A stretch of 44,970 bases of DNA from Pelagibacteraceae bacterium AG-422-N09 (GTDB lineage: Bacteria; Pseudomonadota; Alphaproteobacteria; Pelagibacterales; AG-422-B15). Under the pieces are notes generated by a model, which was not told the DNA's origin, searched no databases, and was given only the letters and a program-made list of their open reading frames with translations. Position 1 is the first letter of the stretch; every line of letters begins with the position of its first letter. Below, piece by piece: positions 27,301-35,831 of this stretch. Both the position numbers and the translations under genes were made by a program. The stretch covers positions 1 through 44,970 of the forward strand of contig QCMV01000011.1 in the NCBI GenBank assembly GCA_003213515.1. Reading direction: 5' to 3'.

Positions 27301-27496
27301 AATATCATACAAAAGTCCTGAAACTTATTTTGTGCAACCTTTAGCATGGGCTATTGTTTTTGGTCTTTCTTTTGCAACAATAGCTACATTATTTGTAACC
27401 CCTTCTCTACTTGCATTGCCTGAAAAATTAAAATCAATGATATCAAATAGAAATAAGATCAATACACCGTCAGTTGTAAGAGAAGAAGCTATTTAA
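24353..27496 (+). CDS. RND efflux pump permease, second of a tandem pair
   Basis: This 1047-residue RND permease is clearly related to the preceding one but well diverged: the helix-1/loop start reads TFPKEEMPEIDLKTVAVIIKYDG, helix 4 has D399-G400 (LVDGPIVITEYARAEQ), helix 10 has VVNNNIILID with N923 at the usual lysine place, and helix 11 has RPIFLTTITTVFGLLP. The same insertion before helix 12 is present (SVDVFEREISYKSPETYFVQPL). The divergence argues against a recent duplication; the two may form a mixed trimer as MdtB/MdtC do, which is inference. The stop is followed one base later by the LOG-family ATG. Confidence 0.92.
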   Translation: MLRNILSTILLRKKTISTLLLMIILLGTISYATFPKEEMPEIDLKTVAVIIKYDGMSSNEIEKLITEPLERKLMTLKDIKEIISISKDNIASFMVAFNLDTENENLAKLVRNTITDASDILPSEMEIIEVKEYDSSMFSRIYIGLSGDVPYEVLQNAANSYKDALELIDNVTEVEIKGEREEIIKITLNPSLLQKYGINISDVYYALKAYNNIIPAGILSDQNADFSVKIPGLYENYREISNLPLNAKNNFALTLSDVADIKRAYDKKKNTVIVNGNAALSLEVSRKSGTNILDTYIDVKKVLAENEGKFHPLIKAVIVDDESTEIEKRIESSENTVITAVILVMIIVIAALGIRSGLIVGLSIPTTYLFSILILDSMGMTYNLMTVFGLILAVGLLVDGPIVITEYARAEQERGIRRRDSYINSSYNMFWPIIASALTTIAAFFPLLFWPDTLGQWLRVIPLTVIVVLSTSLVVTLIFLPAVGSMIERKTAQMKEENKRRDNKLIEIYENTLAQAIQRPVLVLFLTLLTFTSVILLYSKFNSGVIFFPNDKATTARVEVMARGNLSPNETGDYIKEVSEVIDANPYVKNYVANTMNRNRIWLFDDSPTDIIGRIWLELLPPDQRPDSDIVLPNIQIELNKLNGYEARIKGNTYSSSIVGPKDIEIEVTAEDKRLINQAAIIVRDKLHNIPGIEDAEIKYPVTGIEWLYEIDRTKTGKYDVSIQSIGSIINLATTGTKIGTIRPTDSDKELDIKLFLPDDLRTLDQVENIYINTSRGQLPVSEFVSQKPKNKIFSIGKKNAERVLMVDANTSSGFNTAEHIETIKNWLKIANLPIEVNVKLVGEAEDSRGSLIFVISAFSIALLLMFIILISLFNNFYHTFLILFSIALSTTGIFVGLIVLQMPFSGVMTGLGIVACTGIVVNNNIILIDSYRKIRKNEENKMKAIIQSAKSRIRPIFLTTITTVFGLLPSALQISVDVFEREISYKSPETYFVQPLAWAIVFGLSFATIATLFVTPSLLALPEKLKSMISNRNKINTPSVVREEAI

Positions 27497-27497
27497 T

Positions 27498-28046
27498 ATG
27501 AAGTCAATTGCAGTGTATTGCAGTTCATCTAATAAAGTCGATGACATTTATAAAGAAGAGGCCAAAAAAGTTGGAAATCTATTGGCTAAAAAAGGAATAA
27601 GGTTGGTTTATGGTGGAGGTAATATGGGGCTAATGGGAGTGCTATCAAATAGTGCCATTAATTCCGGTGGCGATGTATATGGAGTAATTACAAATCATTT
27701 AATTGAAATTGAAAAAAGAAATGACAGCCTTAATAATATAAAAATTGTTGAAACTATGCATGAAAGAAAAATAGAAATGTATAACAACGCAGATGCATTT
27801 CTAATATTTCCTGGTGGCATTGGGACTTTGGAAGAGTTTTTTGAAATCTATTCATGGAAACAGCTCAGACTTCATAAAAAACCCATCTTTATTTATAACT
27901 TTAACGATTTTTGGAGAGATCTTTTTACTCTTTTAGAAAATATAATAAATAAGGATTTTGCTGGAGAAAATATGAAAGAAGCATATAAGGTAATCAATAA
28001 TTATAGTGACCTCACAAAAGAATTAGAAATTAATGTCGAAAATTAA
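27498..28046 (+). CDS. LOG-family (TIGR00730) nucleotide phosphoribohydrolase
   Basis: This 182-residue protein carries the family signature [12 protein letters not shown] and the preceding MHERKIEMY segment with the conserved arginine and lysine, in a Rossmann-like fold that opens IAVYCSSS and [10 protein letters not shown]. Plant LOG and several bacterial homologues release the base from cytokinin or purine riboside 5'-monophosphates; bacterial members may be general nucleotide phosphoribohydrolases. It starts one base after the second RND gene, and its last 14 bases overlap icd. A link to efflux, for instance turning over a signal or a nucleotide product, is conceivable but unproven. Confidence 0.88.
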   Translation: MKSIAVYCSSSNKVDDIYKEEAKKVGNLLAKKGIRLVYGGGNMGLMGVLSNSAINSGGDVYGVITNHLIEIEKRNDSLNNIKIVETMHERKIEMYNNADAFLIFPGGIGTLEEFFEIYSWKQLRLHKKPIFIYNFNDFWRDLFTLLENIINKDFAGENMKEAYKVINNYSDLTKELEINVEN

Positions 28047-29262
28047 AGTAAAAACCCCACTTGTCGAAATTGATGGCGATGAAATGACAAGAATTATATG
28101 GCAGTTTATAAAAGATAAACTAATCCTACCGTACCTTGATATTGATTTAGAATATTATGACCTGGGTGTTGAAAATAGAGATAAAACCAACGACAAGGTT
28201 ACAGTAGACTCCGCAAATGCTATAAAAAAATATGGTGTAGGAGTTAAATGTGCAACTATCACACCAGATGAAGATAGGGTAAAGGAATTTAAGCTAAAAG
28301 AGATGTGGCGTTCCCCAAACGGAACAATAAGAAATATCCTTGGCGGTACAGTTTTTAGAGAGCCAATAGTTTGTGAAAATGTTCCAAGACTTGTACCCGG
28401 TTGGACTGATCCAATTGTAGTAGGGCGACACGCATTTGGCGATCAATATAGAGCGACGGATTTTAAGGTTCCTGGTAAAGGAAAATTAAGTATTAAGTGG
28501 ACACCTGATGATCCCAACCAAGAACCGATTGAAAAAGAGGTTTATGAATTTCAATCAAGTGGCGTTGCGATGGCAATGTATAATACCGATGAGTCAATAC
28601 GTGATTTTGCTAGATCATGTATGAATTACGCTCTCATGAGAGAGTGGCCAGTCTATTTATCGACAAAAAATACTATTCTCAAAAGATATGATGGAAGATT
28701 TAAAGATTTATTTCAGGAAATTTATGATAAAGAATTTGCTGATCAATTCAAATCTCTGGAACTTGATTATGAACATAGATTAATTGATGACATGGTCGCA
28801 TCTGCGTTAAAATGGAATGGTAAATTTGTTTGGGCATGTAAAAATTATGACGGAGATGTTCAATCGGATACTGTCGCTCAAGGTTTTGGTTCTCTTGGAT
28901 TAATGACAAGTGTGTTGATGACGCCTGATGGAAAAACCATTGAGGCTGAAGCTGCTCACGGAACTGTAACGAGGCACTATAGGCTTCATCAAGAAGGAAA
29001 ACAAACGTCAACAAATCCTATAGCGTCAATTTTTGCATGGTCAAGAGGTCTTAAGTACAGAGGGAAACTTGATGATAATGATGAACTAATTCAGTTTGCT
29101 GATACTCTTGAAAAAGTCTGTGTAAAAACAGTTGAACGTGGCTCGATGACAAAGGATTTGGCACTCCTTATGCCTCATGAGCAAGATTGGCACAGTACTG
29201 AAGACTTTCTTGAAATAATTGAACGAAATTTAAATAAAGCCCTTAATCCAACTTATCAGTAA
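28033..29262 (+). CDS. icd: NADP-dependent isocitrate dehydrogenase (eukaryote-type)
   Basis: This 409-residue TCA-cycle enzyme converts isocitrate to 2-oxoglutarate and CO2 with NADP. It belongs to the dimeric type otherwise known from eukaryotic cytosol and mitochondria: [12 protein letters not shown] at the start, [36 protein letters not shown] for isocitrate binding, [37 protein letters not shown] for the metal-binding aspartates, and [12 protein letters not shown] for NADP. The ATG at 28033 overlaps the LOG gene by 14 bases and no intergenic promoter is visible, so it may be read from the efflux operon or from a promoter inside upstream genes. The 3' end overlaps opposite-strand alaS by 20 bases. 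Confidence 0.95.
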   Translation: MSKIKVKTPLVEIDGDEMTRIIWQFIKDKLILPYLDIDLEYYDLGVENRDKTNDKVTVDSANAIKKYGVGVKCATITPDEDRVKEFKLKEMWRSPNGTIRNILGGTVFREPIVCENVPRLVPGWTDPIVVGRHAFGDQYRATDFKVPGKGKLSIKWTPDDPNQEPIEKEVYEFQSSGVAMAMYNTDESIRDFARSCMNYALMREWPVYLSTKNTILKRYDGRFKDLFQEIYDKEFADQFKSLELDYEHRLIDDMVASALKWNGKFVWACKNYDGDVQSDTVAQGFGSLGLMTSVLMTPDGKTIEAEAAHGTVTRHYRLHQEGKQTSTNPIASIFAWSRGLKYRGKLDDNDELIQFADTLEKVCVKTVERGSMTKDLALLMPHEQDWHSTEDFLEIIERNLNKALNPTYQ

Positions 29263-31819
29263 TAAATTTCAGTATTTTATTTTTTTGGTCAGTTTCATCA
29301 ATTAAATCGCCACCAGACTGAGCAAAATCTTTTCTGCCACCTCCTCCTTTTCCGTTAGAAACTGAAGAAGCGTACAAAGCAATATCATCTGCACCAATGA
29401 CCTTGGTTAGGTTGTCTGTTACACCAACTAAGTAGCTGATTTTATTGTCTTTTTTTGAACCTAGAACAATAATACCACCATTTTTGAATTTTCTTTTGGC
29501 ATTATCAATTACAGGTCTTAACGCAGAGCTTTTAGAATTTTCACAAAAGATAATGATGGTGTTTTTATTATTTGAAATTTCATCATTAACTTCTTTGATT
29601 AAATTATTAACTTCCTCTATTGATTTTGATTTATCTTTTTCGGAAATTAATTTCTTTTCTTCTATTTTCTTATTCTCTGCAACTTTATTCATTTGATAAG
29701 CTTTCAGGTCTTCACCGCGCAGAGCTTCTATTCTTCTAACTCCTGAAGCAACCGAAGATTCATTAACTATCTTTAATTTCCCAATTTGACTTGTGTTCTC
29801 AACATGTGTGCCGCCACATAATTCAATGCTGAAAGTTCTATTTCTCATCTTTCCTATTTTTAACACTCTTACCTCATCAGAATATTTCTCTCCAAATAGA
29901 GCAAGTGCTCCAGCATTTACTGCGTCATCTGGTGTCATAATTTGAGTTTCAACATCTGATCCTTCCTCAATAACTGTATTCGAAATATGCTCTATTTTAG
30001 ATATCTCACTTTCTGAAAGAGATTTATGGTGACTAAAATCAAATCTTAATTTATCAAACGATACTAAAGAGCCTTTCTGGGTTACATGATCTCCCAAAAC
30101 TTCTCTTAATGCTTGATGTAAAATATGTGTCGCAGAATGATAAGTCTTACATGAGCTTCTTCTAGCAGAATTAATTGACAAATGTGCGCCTGTACCTTTC
30201 TTGATATCTCCTCTAATTACTTTTCCGTGATGCACATATAGGTTTCCTTTTTTTTGTGTGTCTGAAACTTCAAATTCAAAATTATCAGCTTCTATTGTTC
30301 CTGTATCACCAATTTGACCGCCAGACTCAGCATAAAATACCGTTTGATTGAGTATTAGCGATCCGTTATCACCGCTATGTAAACTATCAACTAATACACC
30401 TTCTTTTATTATAGAAATAATACTTCCTTCTGTTTTTTCAGATGTGTAGCCTAAAAACTCTGTAGGGGATAAACTTTTATTTAACTCAAACCAAATTTTA
30501 TCTGTAGCTGTGCCACCAGATCCAGTCCAATTGCTTCTTGCTTTTTCTTTTTGATCCTCCAAACATTTCTTAAAATCATCAATATCCACCTCAATTTTCT
30601 TATTTCTCAAAATATCTTGCGTTAAATCAATTGGAAAGCCATATGTGTCATACAGCTTAAAAGCTGACTGCCCATTTAGAATAGTTTTTCCATTCAAATT
30701 ATCGATCATTGTATCAAGCTGCTTAATTCCTCTGGACAATAAATCTCTGAACCTTTGTTCTTCATATTTCAATGTTTCATTTATTAGAGACTCTGCTCTT
30801 TCAAGCTCAGGATAGGACATTTTCATATTTGAAATCAGAGTGGGTGCCAGTTTGTGCATCAGTAAATCATTGTAATTTAAAATGTGTACGTGCCTCATTG
30901 CTCTTCTCATAATTCTCCTTAAGACATAACCTCTGCCTTCATTGGATGGAAGGACGCCGTCAGCAATTAAAAAACATGAAGATCTGAGATGATCAGCTAT
31001 TACTCTATGGCTTGATATTAAATTTTCGTTATCATTTTTAGTTAATTCTTTAGAATGATTAATAATTTCTAATATACTATCAACTTGATAATTATCATTA
31101 GTGCCTTGCATAACTGCGGCTATTCTCTCAATGCCCATACCTGTATCTATTGAGGGTCGTGGTAAATCAATACGATTTTCTGAATCGACTTGCTCATACT
31201 GCATAAAAACGAGATTCCATATTTCTACAAATCGATCGCCCGTTTCATCAGCTTCACTAGGAGGTTTGCCAATATAATTTTCACCATGATCATAAAATAT
31301 TTCCGAGCAAGGTCCGCATGGCCCTGTTTCTCCCATTGACCAAAAATTATCTTTTGTAGAAATTCTTATTATTTTATCATCACTGAAACCGGTAATTTTC
31401 TTCCAAGCATTGTAAGCCTGCTCATCGTCGTGATAAATTGTTACACAAAGCTTATCTTTTTTTATTCCTAGTTCAGAAGTAATAAATCTCCATGCGTAAT
31501 CTATCGCATCATCTTTAAAATAATCTCCAAATGAGAAATTACCCAACATTTCAAAAAAAGTGTGATGCCTTAAAGTATAGCCTACATTTTCTAAATCATT
31601 GTGTTTTCCCCCTGCCCTAATGCATTTCTGAGCCGTTACGGCGCGGTTGAAATCTGTTTTCTCTAATCCTGTGAATACATTTTTAAATTGAACCATTCCT
31701 GAATTAGCGAACATTAGAGTAGGATCATTTTGAGGCACAAGGGGACTTGAATGAACATGTTTATGTCCATTTTTAACAAAGTAAGATATGAATGAGTCCC
31801 TTAAACTATTAATCTTCAT
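29243..31819 (-). CDS. alaS: Alanyl-tRNA synthetase
   Basis: AlaS charges tRNA-Ala and edits mischarged serine or glycine. The 858-residue length is close to the usual ~875. The class II catalytic core opens with [22 protein letters not shown] and carries [18 protein letters not shown] and [19 protein letters not shown]. The editing domain has zinc ligands in [11 protein letters not shown] and ELCGGTHV. The C-Ala domain includes the glycine-rich [13 protein letters not shown] end. It lies 83 bases downstream of recA, with a terminator-like hairpin between them, so it probably has its own promoter. Its 3' end runs 20 bases into opposite-strand icd. Confidence 0.96.
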   Translation of the reverse strand: MKINSLRDSFISYFVKNGHKHVHSSPLVPQNDPTLMFANSGMVQFKNVFTGLEKTDFNRAVTAQKCIRAGGKHNDLENVGYTLRHHTFFEMLGNFSFGDYFKDDAIDYAWRFITSELGIKKDKLCVTIYHDDEQAYNAWKKITGFSDDKIIRISTKDNFWSMGETGPCGPCSEIFYDHGENYIGKPPSEADETGDRFVEIWNLVFMQYEQVDSENRIDLPRPSIDTGMGIERIAAVMQGTNDNYQVDSILEIINHSKELTKNDNENLISSHRVIADHLRSSCFLIADGVLPSNEGRGYVLRRIMRRAMRHVHILNYNDLLMHKLAPTLISNMKMSYPELERAESLINETLKYEEQRFRDLLSRGIKQLDTMIDNLNGKTILNGQSAFKLYDTYGFPIDLTQDILRNKKIEVDIDDFKKCLEDQKEKARSNWTGSGGTATDKIWFELNKSLSPTEFLGYTSEKTEGSIISIIKEGVLVDSLHSGDNGSLILNQTVFYAESGGQIGDTGTIEADNFEFEVSDTQKKGNLYVHHGKVIRGDIKKGTGAHLSINSARRSSCKTYHSATHILHQALREVLGDHVTQKGSLVSFDKLRFDFSHHKSLSESEISKIEHISNTVIEEGSDVETQIMTPDDAVNAGALALFGEKYSDEVRVLKIGKMRNRTFSIELCGGTHVENTSQIGKLKIVNESSVASGVRRIEALRGEDLKAYQMNKVAENKKIEEKKLISEKDKSKSIEEVNNLIKEVNDEISNNKNTIIIFCENSKSSALRPVIDNAKRKFKNGGIIVLGSKKDNKISYLVGVTDNLTKVIGADDIALYASSVSNGKGGGGRKDFAQSGGDLIDETDQKNKILKFITDKLD

Positions 31820-31850
31820 AGTTAAGGTATAACATCGAGATGACTAAAAC

Positions 31851-31879
31851 GCAAAAAGACGCTTCAAGCGCCTTTTTGC
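31851..31879 (-). terminator. Intrinsic terminator after recA
   Basis: An inverted repeat with outer arms GCAAAAAG/CTTTTTGC and inner arms CGCT/AGCG around a TCA loop, with one mismatch between the arm segments. On the minus strand the stem ends in CTTTTTGC followed by GTTTTAG, 24 bases beyond the recA stop. It is nearly symmetrical, so it could work weakly on the plus strand too, but no plus-strand gene ends here. Confidence 0.7.
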
Positions 31880-31902
31880 TATGATCAATTTATATGAATT
31901 TC

Positions 31903-32982
31903 TTATTCTTCTGGAGTATCTTCGACTTCTTCATTTTCTCCAATTTGCTCAGGTATTTCCTCAGATTGTCCTCTAATTATTGATTCAATTTCATTAGCTA
32001 CTGCAGGATTATCCTTTAAAAAGATCTTGGAGTTTTCTCGTCCTTGGCCAATCTTATTTCCTTTGTAAGAAAACCATGCACCTGACTTTTCAATGGTGCC
32101 GACTTTTACACCCAAATCAATGAGCTCACCCAATTTTGAGATTCCTTCTCCGTACATAATGTCAAACTCCACTACGCGGAACGGCGGAGCAACTTTATTT
32201 TTTACAACTTTTACTCTTGTTTGGTTTCCAATAATTTCGTCTTTATCTTTTATTGCTCCTATCCTTCTTATATCTAATCTGCACGATGAGTAAAACTTCA
32301 AAGCATTACCACCAGCTGTTGTTTCAGGACTACCAAACATCACACCAATTTTCATTCGAATTTGGTTGATGAATATTACCATACAATTAGATTTAGAAAC
32401 GGAGCCTGTAAGTTTTCTTAATGCTTGACTCATTAATCTTGCTTGAAGACCCATGTGCGCATCTCCCATTTCACCCTCAATTTCTGCTTTAGGAGTTAAT
32501 GCTGCAACTGAGTCGACAACTAGAACTGATATTGCTTTCGATCTAACAAGTGAGTCAGTTATTTCAAGAGCTTGCTCACCTGTATCTGGCTGCGAAATGA
32601 TAAGTTCATCAATGTTTACGCCGAGTTTTTTTGCATAAGCAGGATCCAATGCATGCTCAGCATCTATAAATGCACAATTCTCACCTTTTTTCTGCGCTTC
32701 GGCAATAACATGTAATGCAAGAGTTGTTTTACCCGATGACTCTGGTCCATAAATTTCTACTATTCTACCTTTTGGCAGTCCACCTATGCCTAAAGCTACA
32801 TCTAAAGATAACGACCCAGTTGAAATAGCCTCAACATCCATAACGGTTCTTTGGCCAAGTTTCATAATTGAGCCTTTTCCGTAAGTTTGCTCAATTTGTG
32901 ACATTGCTACGTCTAAAGCTTTTGCTTTTTCTGAGTTATCCATCTTTTTATCGTCTACCACTTTTAAATTTGCTTTTGTCAT
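31903..32982 (-). CDS. recA: Recombinase RecA
   Basis: RecA forms filaments on single-stranded DNA for strand exchange and SOS signalling. The 359-residue length is normal for alphaproteobacteria. Walker A is [10 protein letters not shown] at about residue 79-88; [20 protein letters not shown] holds Walker B and loop L1; [33 protein letters not shown] holds loop L2. The acidic C-terminal tail ([19 protein letters not shown]) is present. GGAG lies seven bases before the ATG. A GTTC-N7-GTTC repeat 107 bases upstream suggests LexA-type control. A terminator-like hairpin follows. Confidence 0.97.
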   Translation of the reverse strand: MTKANLKVVDDKKMDNSEKAKALDVAMSQIEQTYGKGSIMKLGQRTVMDVEAISTGSLSLDVALGIGGLPKGRIVEIYGPESSGKTTLALHVIAEAQKKGENCAFIDAEHALDPAYAKKLGVNIDELIISQPDTGEQALEITDSLVRSKAISVLVVDSVAALTPKAEIEGEMGDAHMGLQARLMSQALRKLTGSVSKSNCMVIFINQIRMKIGVMFGSPETTAGGNALKFYSSCRLDIRRIGAIKDKDEIIGNQTRVKVVKNKVAPPFRVVEFDIMYGEGISKLGELIDLGVKVGTIEKSGAWFSYKGNKIGQGRENSKIFLKDNPAVANEIESIIRGQSEEIPEQIGENEEVEDTPEE

Positions 32983-32989
32983 GTGCTTT

Positions 32990-32993
32990 CTCC
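32990..32993 (-). promoter_or_regulatory. Shine-Dalgarno of recA
   Basis: GGAG on the minus strand, with a seven-base spacer to the recA ATG. It supports that start over internal methionines such as the one in KKMDNSEK. Confidence 0.6.
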
Positions 32994-33021
32994 GAACTTA
33001 GTTTTAATATATGTTCCATTT

Positions 33022-33036
33022 GTACACATTTTGTTC
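33022..33036 (-). promoter_or_regulatory. Degenerate SOS-like repeat near recA
   Basis: GTAC-N7-GTTC on the plus strand, one mismatch from the alphaproteobacterial GTTC-N7-GTTC consensus, 40 bases upstream of the recA ATG. It may be a second weak LexA site or chance; a further GTTC lies at 33013-33016. Confidence 0.25.
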
Positions 33037-33088
33037 TCATTTTACAATACCTTATAAACTATTGTTAAATAACGATAAAATATAATTT

Positions 33089-33103
33089 GTTCAATTAATG
33101 TTC
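33089..33103 (-). promoter_or_regulatory. SOS (LexA-type) box upstream of recA
   Basis: A perfect direct repeat GTTC-AATTAAT-GTTC on the plus strand (GAAC-N7-GAAC on the recA strand), the known alphaproteobacterial LexA-box form. The recA-strand sequence TTGAAC at its downstream half could serve as a -35. It lies in the 232-base recA-dksA gap, the longest gap in the window; the rest of that gap is AT-rich with no further element I can support. Confidence 0.6.
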
Positions 33104-33214
33104 TTAAATTTTACAGTTTTTATCAACAGGTGATTCTTTGTCTAATGATATAACTCAATTAGATTAACTTAAATATATATCTAAAATTGGCTGATTTTCG
33201 CTGTTAATAACTAT

Positions 33215-33625
33215 TTAATCGTCAGAATGAAGCTTTTCGTCTCTCTCGTGCATTTCTTGAGCTTCAATACTAAGAGTAGTTACTGGCCTAGCGTCCAATC
33301 TTTCGATATTTATTGGTTCTCCAGTAACTTCGCAATAGCCATAGCTTCCATTTTCTATCCTAGCAAGCGCAGCATCTATCTTGGCGATTAATTTACGTTG
33401 CCTATCTCGAGACTTTAACTCGAGGGATTTCTCTGACTCTTGGGTAGCTCTATCAGACATGTCAGCTGGAGCAATTGAGTCTTGTAGGTTTTCGACTGTT
33501 TCTCTACTTTCTCTGTAAATCTCATCCTTCCAATTTTTAAGCTTGGTTCTAAAATATTCTTTTTGCTTTGCATTCATGAATTTTTCAGATTTTGTTGGCT
33601 TGTAGGTTTTTGGAAGTTTGACCAT
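33215..33625 (-). CDS. dksA: RNA polymerase-binding factor DksA
   Basis: DksA enters the RNA polymerase secondary channel and works with ppGpp in the stringent response. The protein is 136 residues. The coiled coil (about 28-100) includes the tip motif DMSDRA, keeping the two aspartates and the alanine important in E. coli DksA, then QESEKSLELKSRDRQRKLIAKID. The zinc-finger region reads YGYCEVTGEPINIERLDARPVTTLSIEAQE: only one of the four cysteines remains, as is known for Rhodobacter and other alphaproteobacterial DksA proteins, so this is not damage. An AAGGAG site is five bases before the ATG and a promoter is proposed at 33665-33693. Confidence 0.93.
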   Translation of the reverse strand: MVKLPKTYKPTKSEKFMNAKQKEYFRTKLKNWKDEIYRESRETVENLQDSIAPADMSDRATQESEKSLELKSRDRQRKLIAKIDAALARIENGSYGYCEVTGEPINIERLDARPVTTLSIEAQEMHERDEKLHSDD

Positions 33626-33630
33626 ATTTA

Positions 33631-33636
33631 CTCCTT
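33631..33636 (-). promoter_or_regulatory. Strong Shine-Dalgarno of dksA
   Basis: AAGGAG on the minus strand with a five-base spacer to the ATG. This is one of few near-consensus sites in the window, and it fixes the dksA start. Confidence 0.65.
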
Positions 33637-33664
33637 GAGAATTAAGATTAAAAACAGTTGGGTG

Positions 33665-33693
33665 CTTTTAGTGGTTTTTATTATTTAAGTCAA
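33665..33693 (-). promoter_or_regulatory. Putative dksA promoter
   Basis: On the minus strand TTGACT (33693-33688) and TAAAAG (33670-33665) are separated by 17 bases, matching five and four of six consensus positions. The predicted start near 33658 gives a leader of about 33 bases. Confidence 0.5.
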
Positions 33694-33732
33694 CGGATCA
33701 TTACAATTTTTATGATTGATAAATCACTGAAA

Positions 33733-33738
33733 TATAAT
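33733..33738 (+). promoter_or_regulatory. Putative -10 element of the MoxR-VWA genes
   Basis: A perfect TATAAT 28 bases before the ATG at 33767. No good -35 is seen at 16-18 bases upstream, so the promoter may need an activator, or the match may be chance in AT-rich DNA. Confidence 0.35.
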
Positions 33739-33766
33739 ATGTTTCTCTAAAATTAATCTTAATTAT

Positions 33767-34621
33767 ATGAAGTTTGAAGGAACCAGCTCCTATATTGCAA
33801 CAGAGGATATTAAAGTAGCAGTTAATGCCGCTATTACTCTTGAAAGACCAATAATAGTTAAAGGTGAGCCAGGCACTGGTAAAACAATGCTAGCTCATGA
33901 GGTAGCAAAATCTCTAGATGCTGAAATAATCACTTGGCATATTAAGTCCACAACTAAAGCTCAACAGGGTCTCTACGAATATGATGCTGTTACAAGATTG
34001 CGAGATTCGCAGCTTGGAGATGAAAAAGTTAAGGATATCAAAAATTATATTAGCAAAGGTAAGTTATGGAACGCTTTTGAGAGCGATAAAAGGCCGGTTC
34101 TACTAATTGATGAAATTGACAAGGCTGATATCGAATTTCCCAACGATCTGCTACTAGAACTAGATAAAATGGAATTTTTTGTTTACGAAACTGGTGAGAC
34201 AATTAAGGCACAAAATAGGCCAATAGTAATTATAACATCAAACAATGAAAAGGAATTACCAGACGCGTTTCTTAGAAGGTGCTTTTTTCATTATATTAAG
34301 TTTCCTGATCCAAATACGATGGAAGAGATCGTTGAAGTACATTATCCAGATATAAAAAAAGATCTAATTCAAGAAGCATTTAAAATATTTTACGATATTA
34401 GAGAAGTTCCAGGAATTAAAAAGAAGCCATCTACATCTGAACTAATTGATTGGCTAAAGTTGCTCATGACGGATGATGTAGATGCTAAAATCCTTAGAGA
34501 AAAGGATCCTAAAAAGCTAATACCACCTCTTCATGGGGCTTTGCTAAAGAATGAACAAGATGTTCATTTATTTGAGCGTTTAGCTTTCATATCTCGTAGA
34601 GAAAATGAGAATATTGAGTAG
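33767..34621 (+). CDS. MoxR-type AAA+ ATPase
   Basis: This 284-residue AAA+ ATPase has Walker A GEPGTGKT at 33-40, Walker B in PVLLIDEIDKADIEFPNDLLLELD, a sensor 1 stretch in IVIITSNNEKELPDAFLRRC including the arginine-finger-like RRC, and a helical lid domain after ~180. It belongs to the MoxR group that works with a von Willebrand A partner as a chaperone or cofactor-insertion machine. The partner gene follows after 28 bases. Its target is not identifiable; no CO dehydrogenase or methanol dehydrogenase genes are in the window. Confidence 0.88.
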   Translation: MKFEGTSSYIATEDIKVAVNAAITLERPIIVKGEPGTGKTMLAHEVAKSLDAEIITWHIKSTTKAQQGLYEYDAVTRLRDSQLGDEKVKDIKNYISKGKLWNAFESDKRPVLLIDEIDKADIEFPNDLLLELDKMEFFVYETGETIKAQNRPIVIITSNNEKELPDAFLRRCFFHYIKFPDPNTMEEIVEVHYPDIKKDLIQEAFKIFYDIREVPGIKKKPSTSELIDWLKLLMTDDVDAKILREKDPKKLIPPLHGALLKNEQDVHLFERLAFISRRENENIE

Positions 34622-34649
34622 AGTAAGAATCTCTATAAAATAATATTAT

Positions 34650-35828
34650 ATGTTTATTAATTTCTTTTTTGACCTCAAACAAGCGAGCTTACCCGTATCA
34701 TTAAAAGAATACTTGATGTTGATGGAAGCGATGAATAAGCGTGTTGTTGACTCATTCAATGTTAACGACTTTTATTATCTAAGCCGCTCAGCATTAGTCA
34801 AAGATGAGAGATATTTAGATAAATTTGATCGAGTTTTTGGCCATTCATTTAAGGGGTTAGAGAACCCTGAAGGTGAAACAACAAAAGAAATACCAGAAGA
34901 ATGGTTAAAATTGATGGGGCAAAAGTATTTAACTGATGAAGAAAAAAAGATGATTGAATCCTTGGGTGGCTGGGACAAGTTAATGGAAACGCTCAAGCAG
35001 AGATTGGAAGAGCAAAAAAAGAGGCACCAAGGTGGAAGCAAATGGATTGGAACAGGTGGAACATCTCCATTTGGAGCATACGGCTATAACCCTGAAGGAA
35101 TAAGAATTGGTCAGAAAGAAGGAAAAAATAAAAAGGCAGTAAAAGTTTGGGATAAAAGAGAATTTAGCAACTTAGATGGCGACGTAGAACTTGGCACTAG
35201 AAATATAAAGATTGCTCTTAGAAGGTTGAGAAAGTTTGCGCGTGAAGGAGCTGAAACTGAGTTAGATTTAGATAATACAATTAAATCTACTGCTCATAAA
35301 GGTTACATTGACGTTAAAATGATGCCTGAACGAAGAAATAAAATCAAAGTATTACTTTTTTTTGATGTTGGTGGATCAATGGATGCGCATGTTAAAATCT
35401 GTGAGGAGCTATTTTCTGCAGCAAGAACAGAATTTAAACACATGGAATATTTCTACTACCACAATTGCTTGTATGATGCGGTTTGGAAAGATAATAATCG
35501 TAGATACAATGACAATATCAAAACATGGGACGTTCTGCACACATACCCATCTGATTATAAAGTAATATTTGTTGGAGACGCTGAAATGAGCCCGTATGAA
35601 ATAACCTACCCTGGCGGAAGTGTAGAGTTCTGGAACGAAGAGTCTGGTGAAACTTGGCTAACTAGAATGTTAAACGTATACGAAAATGCGATTTGGCTTA
35701 ATCCGATACCTGAACGATATTGGGATAGAATTGCATCGACTTCCATTATAAAGCAGATCTTTTCTGATCGAATGTTTCCTCTCACAATTGAGGGAATTGA
35801 TCAGGCCATGCGTGAACTAAATAAATAA
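34650..35828 (+). CDS. CoxE-like VWA-domain protein, partner of the MoxR ATPase
   Basis: This 392-residue protein has a helical N-terminal region with a basic and charged stretch (LMETLKQRLEEQKKRHQGG), a glycine-rich linker (GGTSPFGAYGYNPEGIRIG), and a C-terminal von Willebrand A fold. The MIDAS loop at about residue 238 reads FFDVGGSMD where DxSxS is classical; the first serine is glycine. This DVGGSM form is usual in this CoxE-like subgroup, so it is probably normal. Related pairs remodel or metallate partner enzymes. It is followed three bases later by an EamA-type gene. Confidence 0.85.
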   Translation: MFINFFFDLKQASLPVSLKEYLMLMEAMNKRVVDSFNVNDFYYLSRSALVKDERYLDKFDRVFGHSFKGLENPEGETTKEIPEEWLKLMGQKYLTDEEKKMIESLGGWDKLMETLKQRLEEQKKRHQGGSKWIGTGGTSPFGAYGYNPEGIRIGQKEGKNKKAVKVWDKREFSNLDGDVELGTRNIKIALRRLRKFAREGAETELDLDNTIKSTAHKGYIDVKMMPERRNKIKVLLFFDVGGSMDAHVKICEELFSAARTEFKHMEYFYYHNCLYDAVWKDNNRRYNDNIKTWDVLHTYPSDYKVIFVGDAEMSPYEITYPGGSVEFWNEESGETWLTRMLNVYENAIWLNPIPERYWDRIASTSIIKQIFSDRMFPLTIEGIDQAMRELNK

Positions 35829-35831
35829 ACC

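Noticed and set aside
33300-33420. DksA zinc finger lacking three of four cysteines, considered as damage
   Set aside because: Single-cysteine DksA is normal in alphaproteobacteria; tip aspartates and length are intact.
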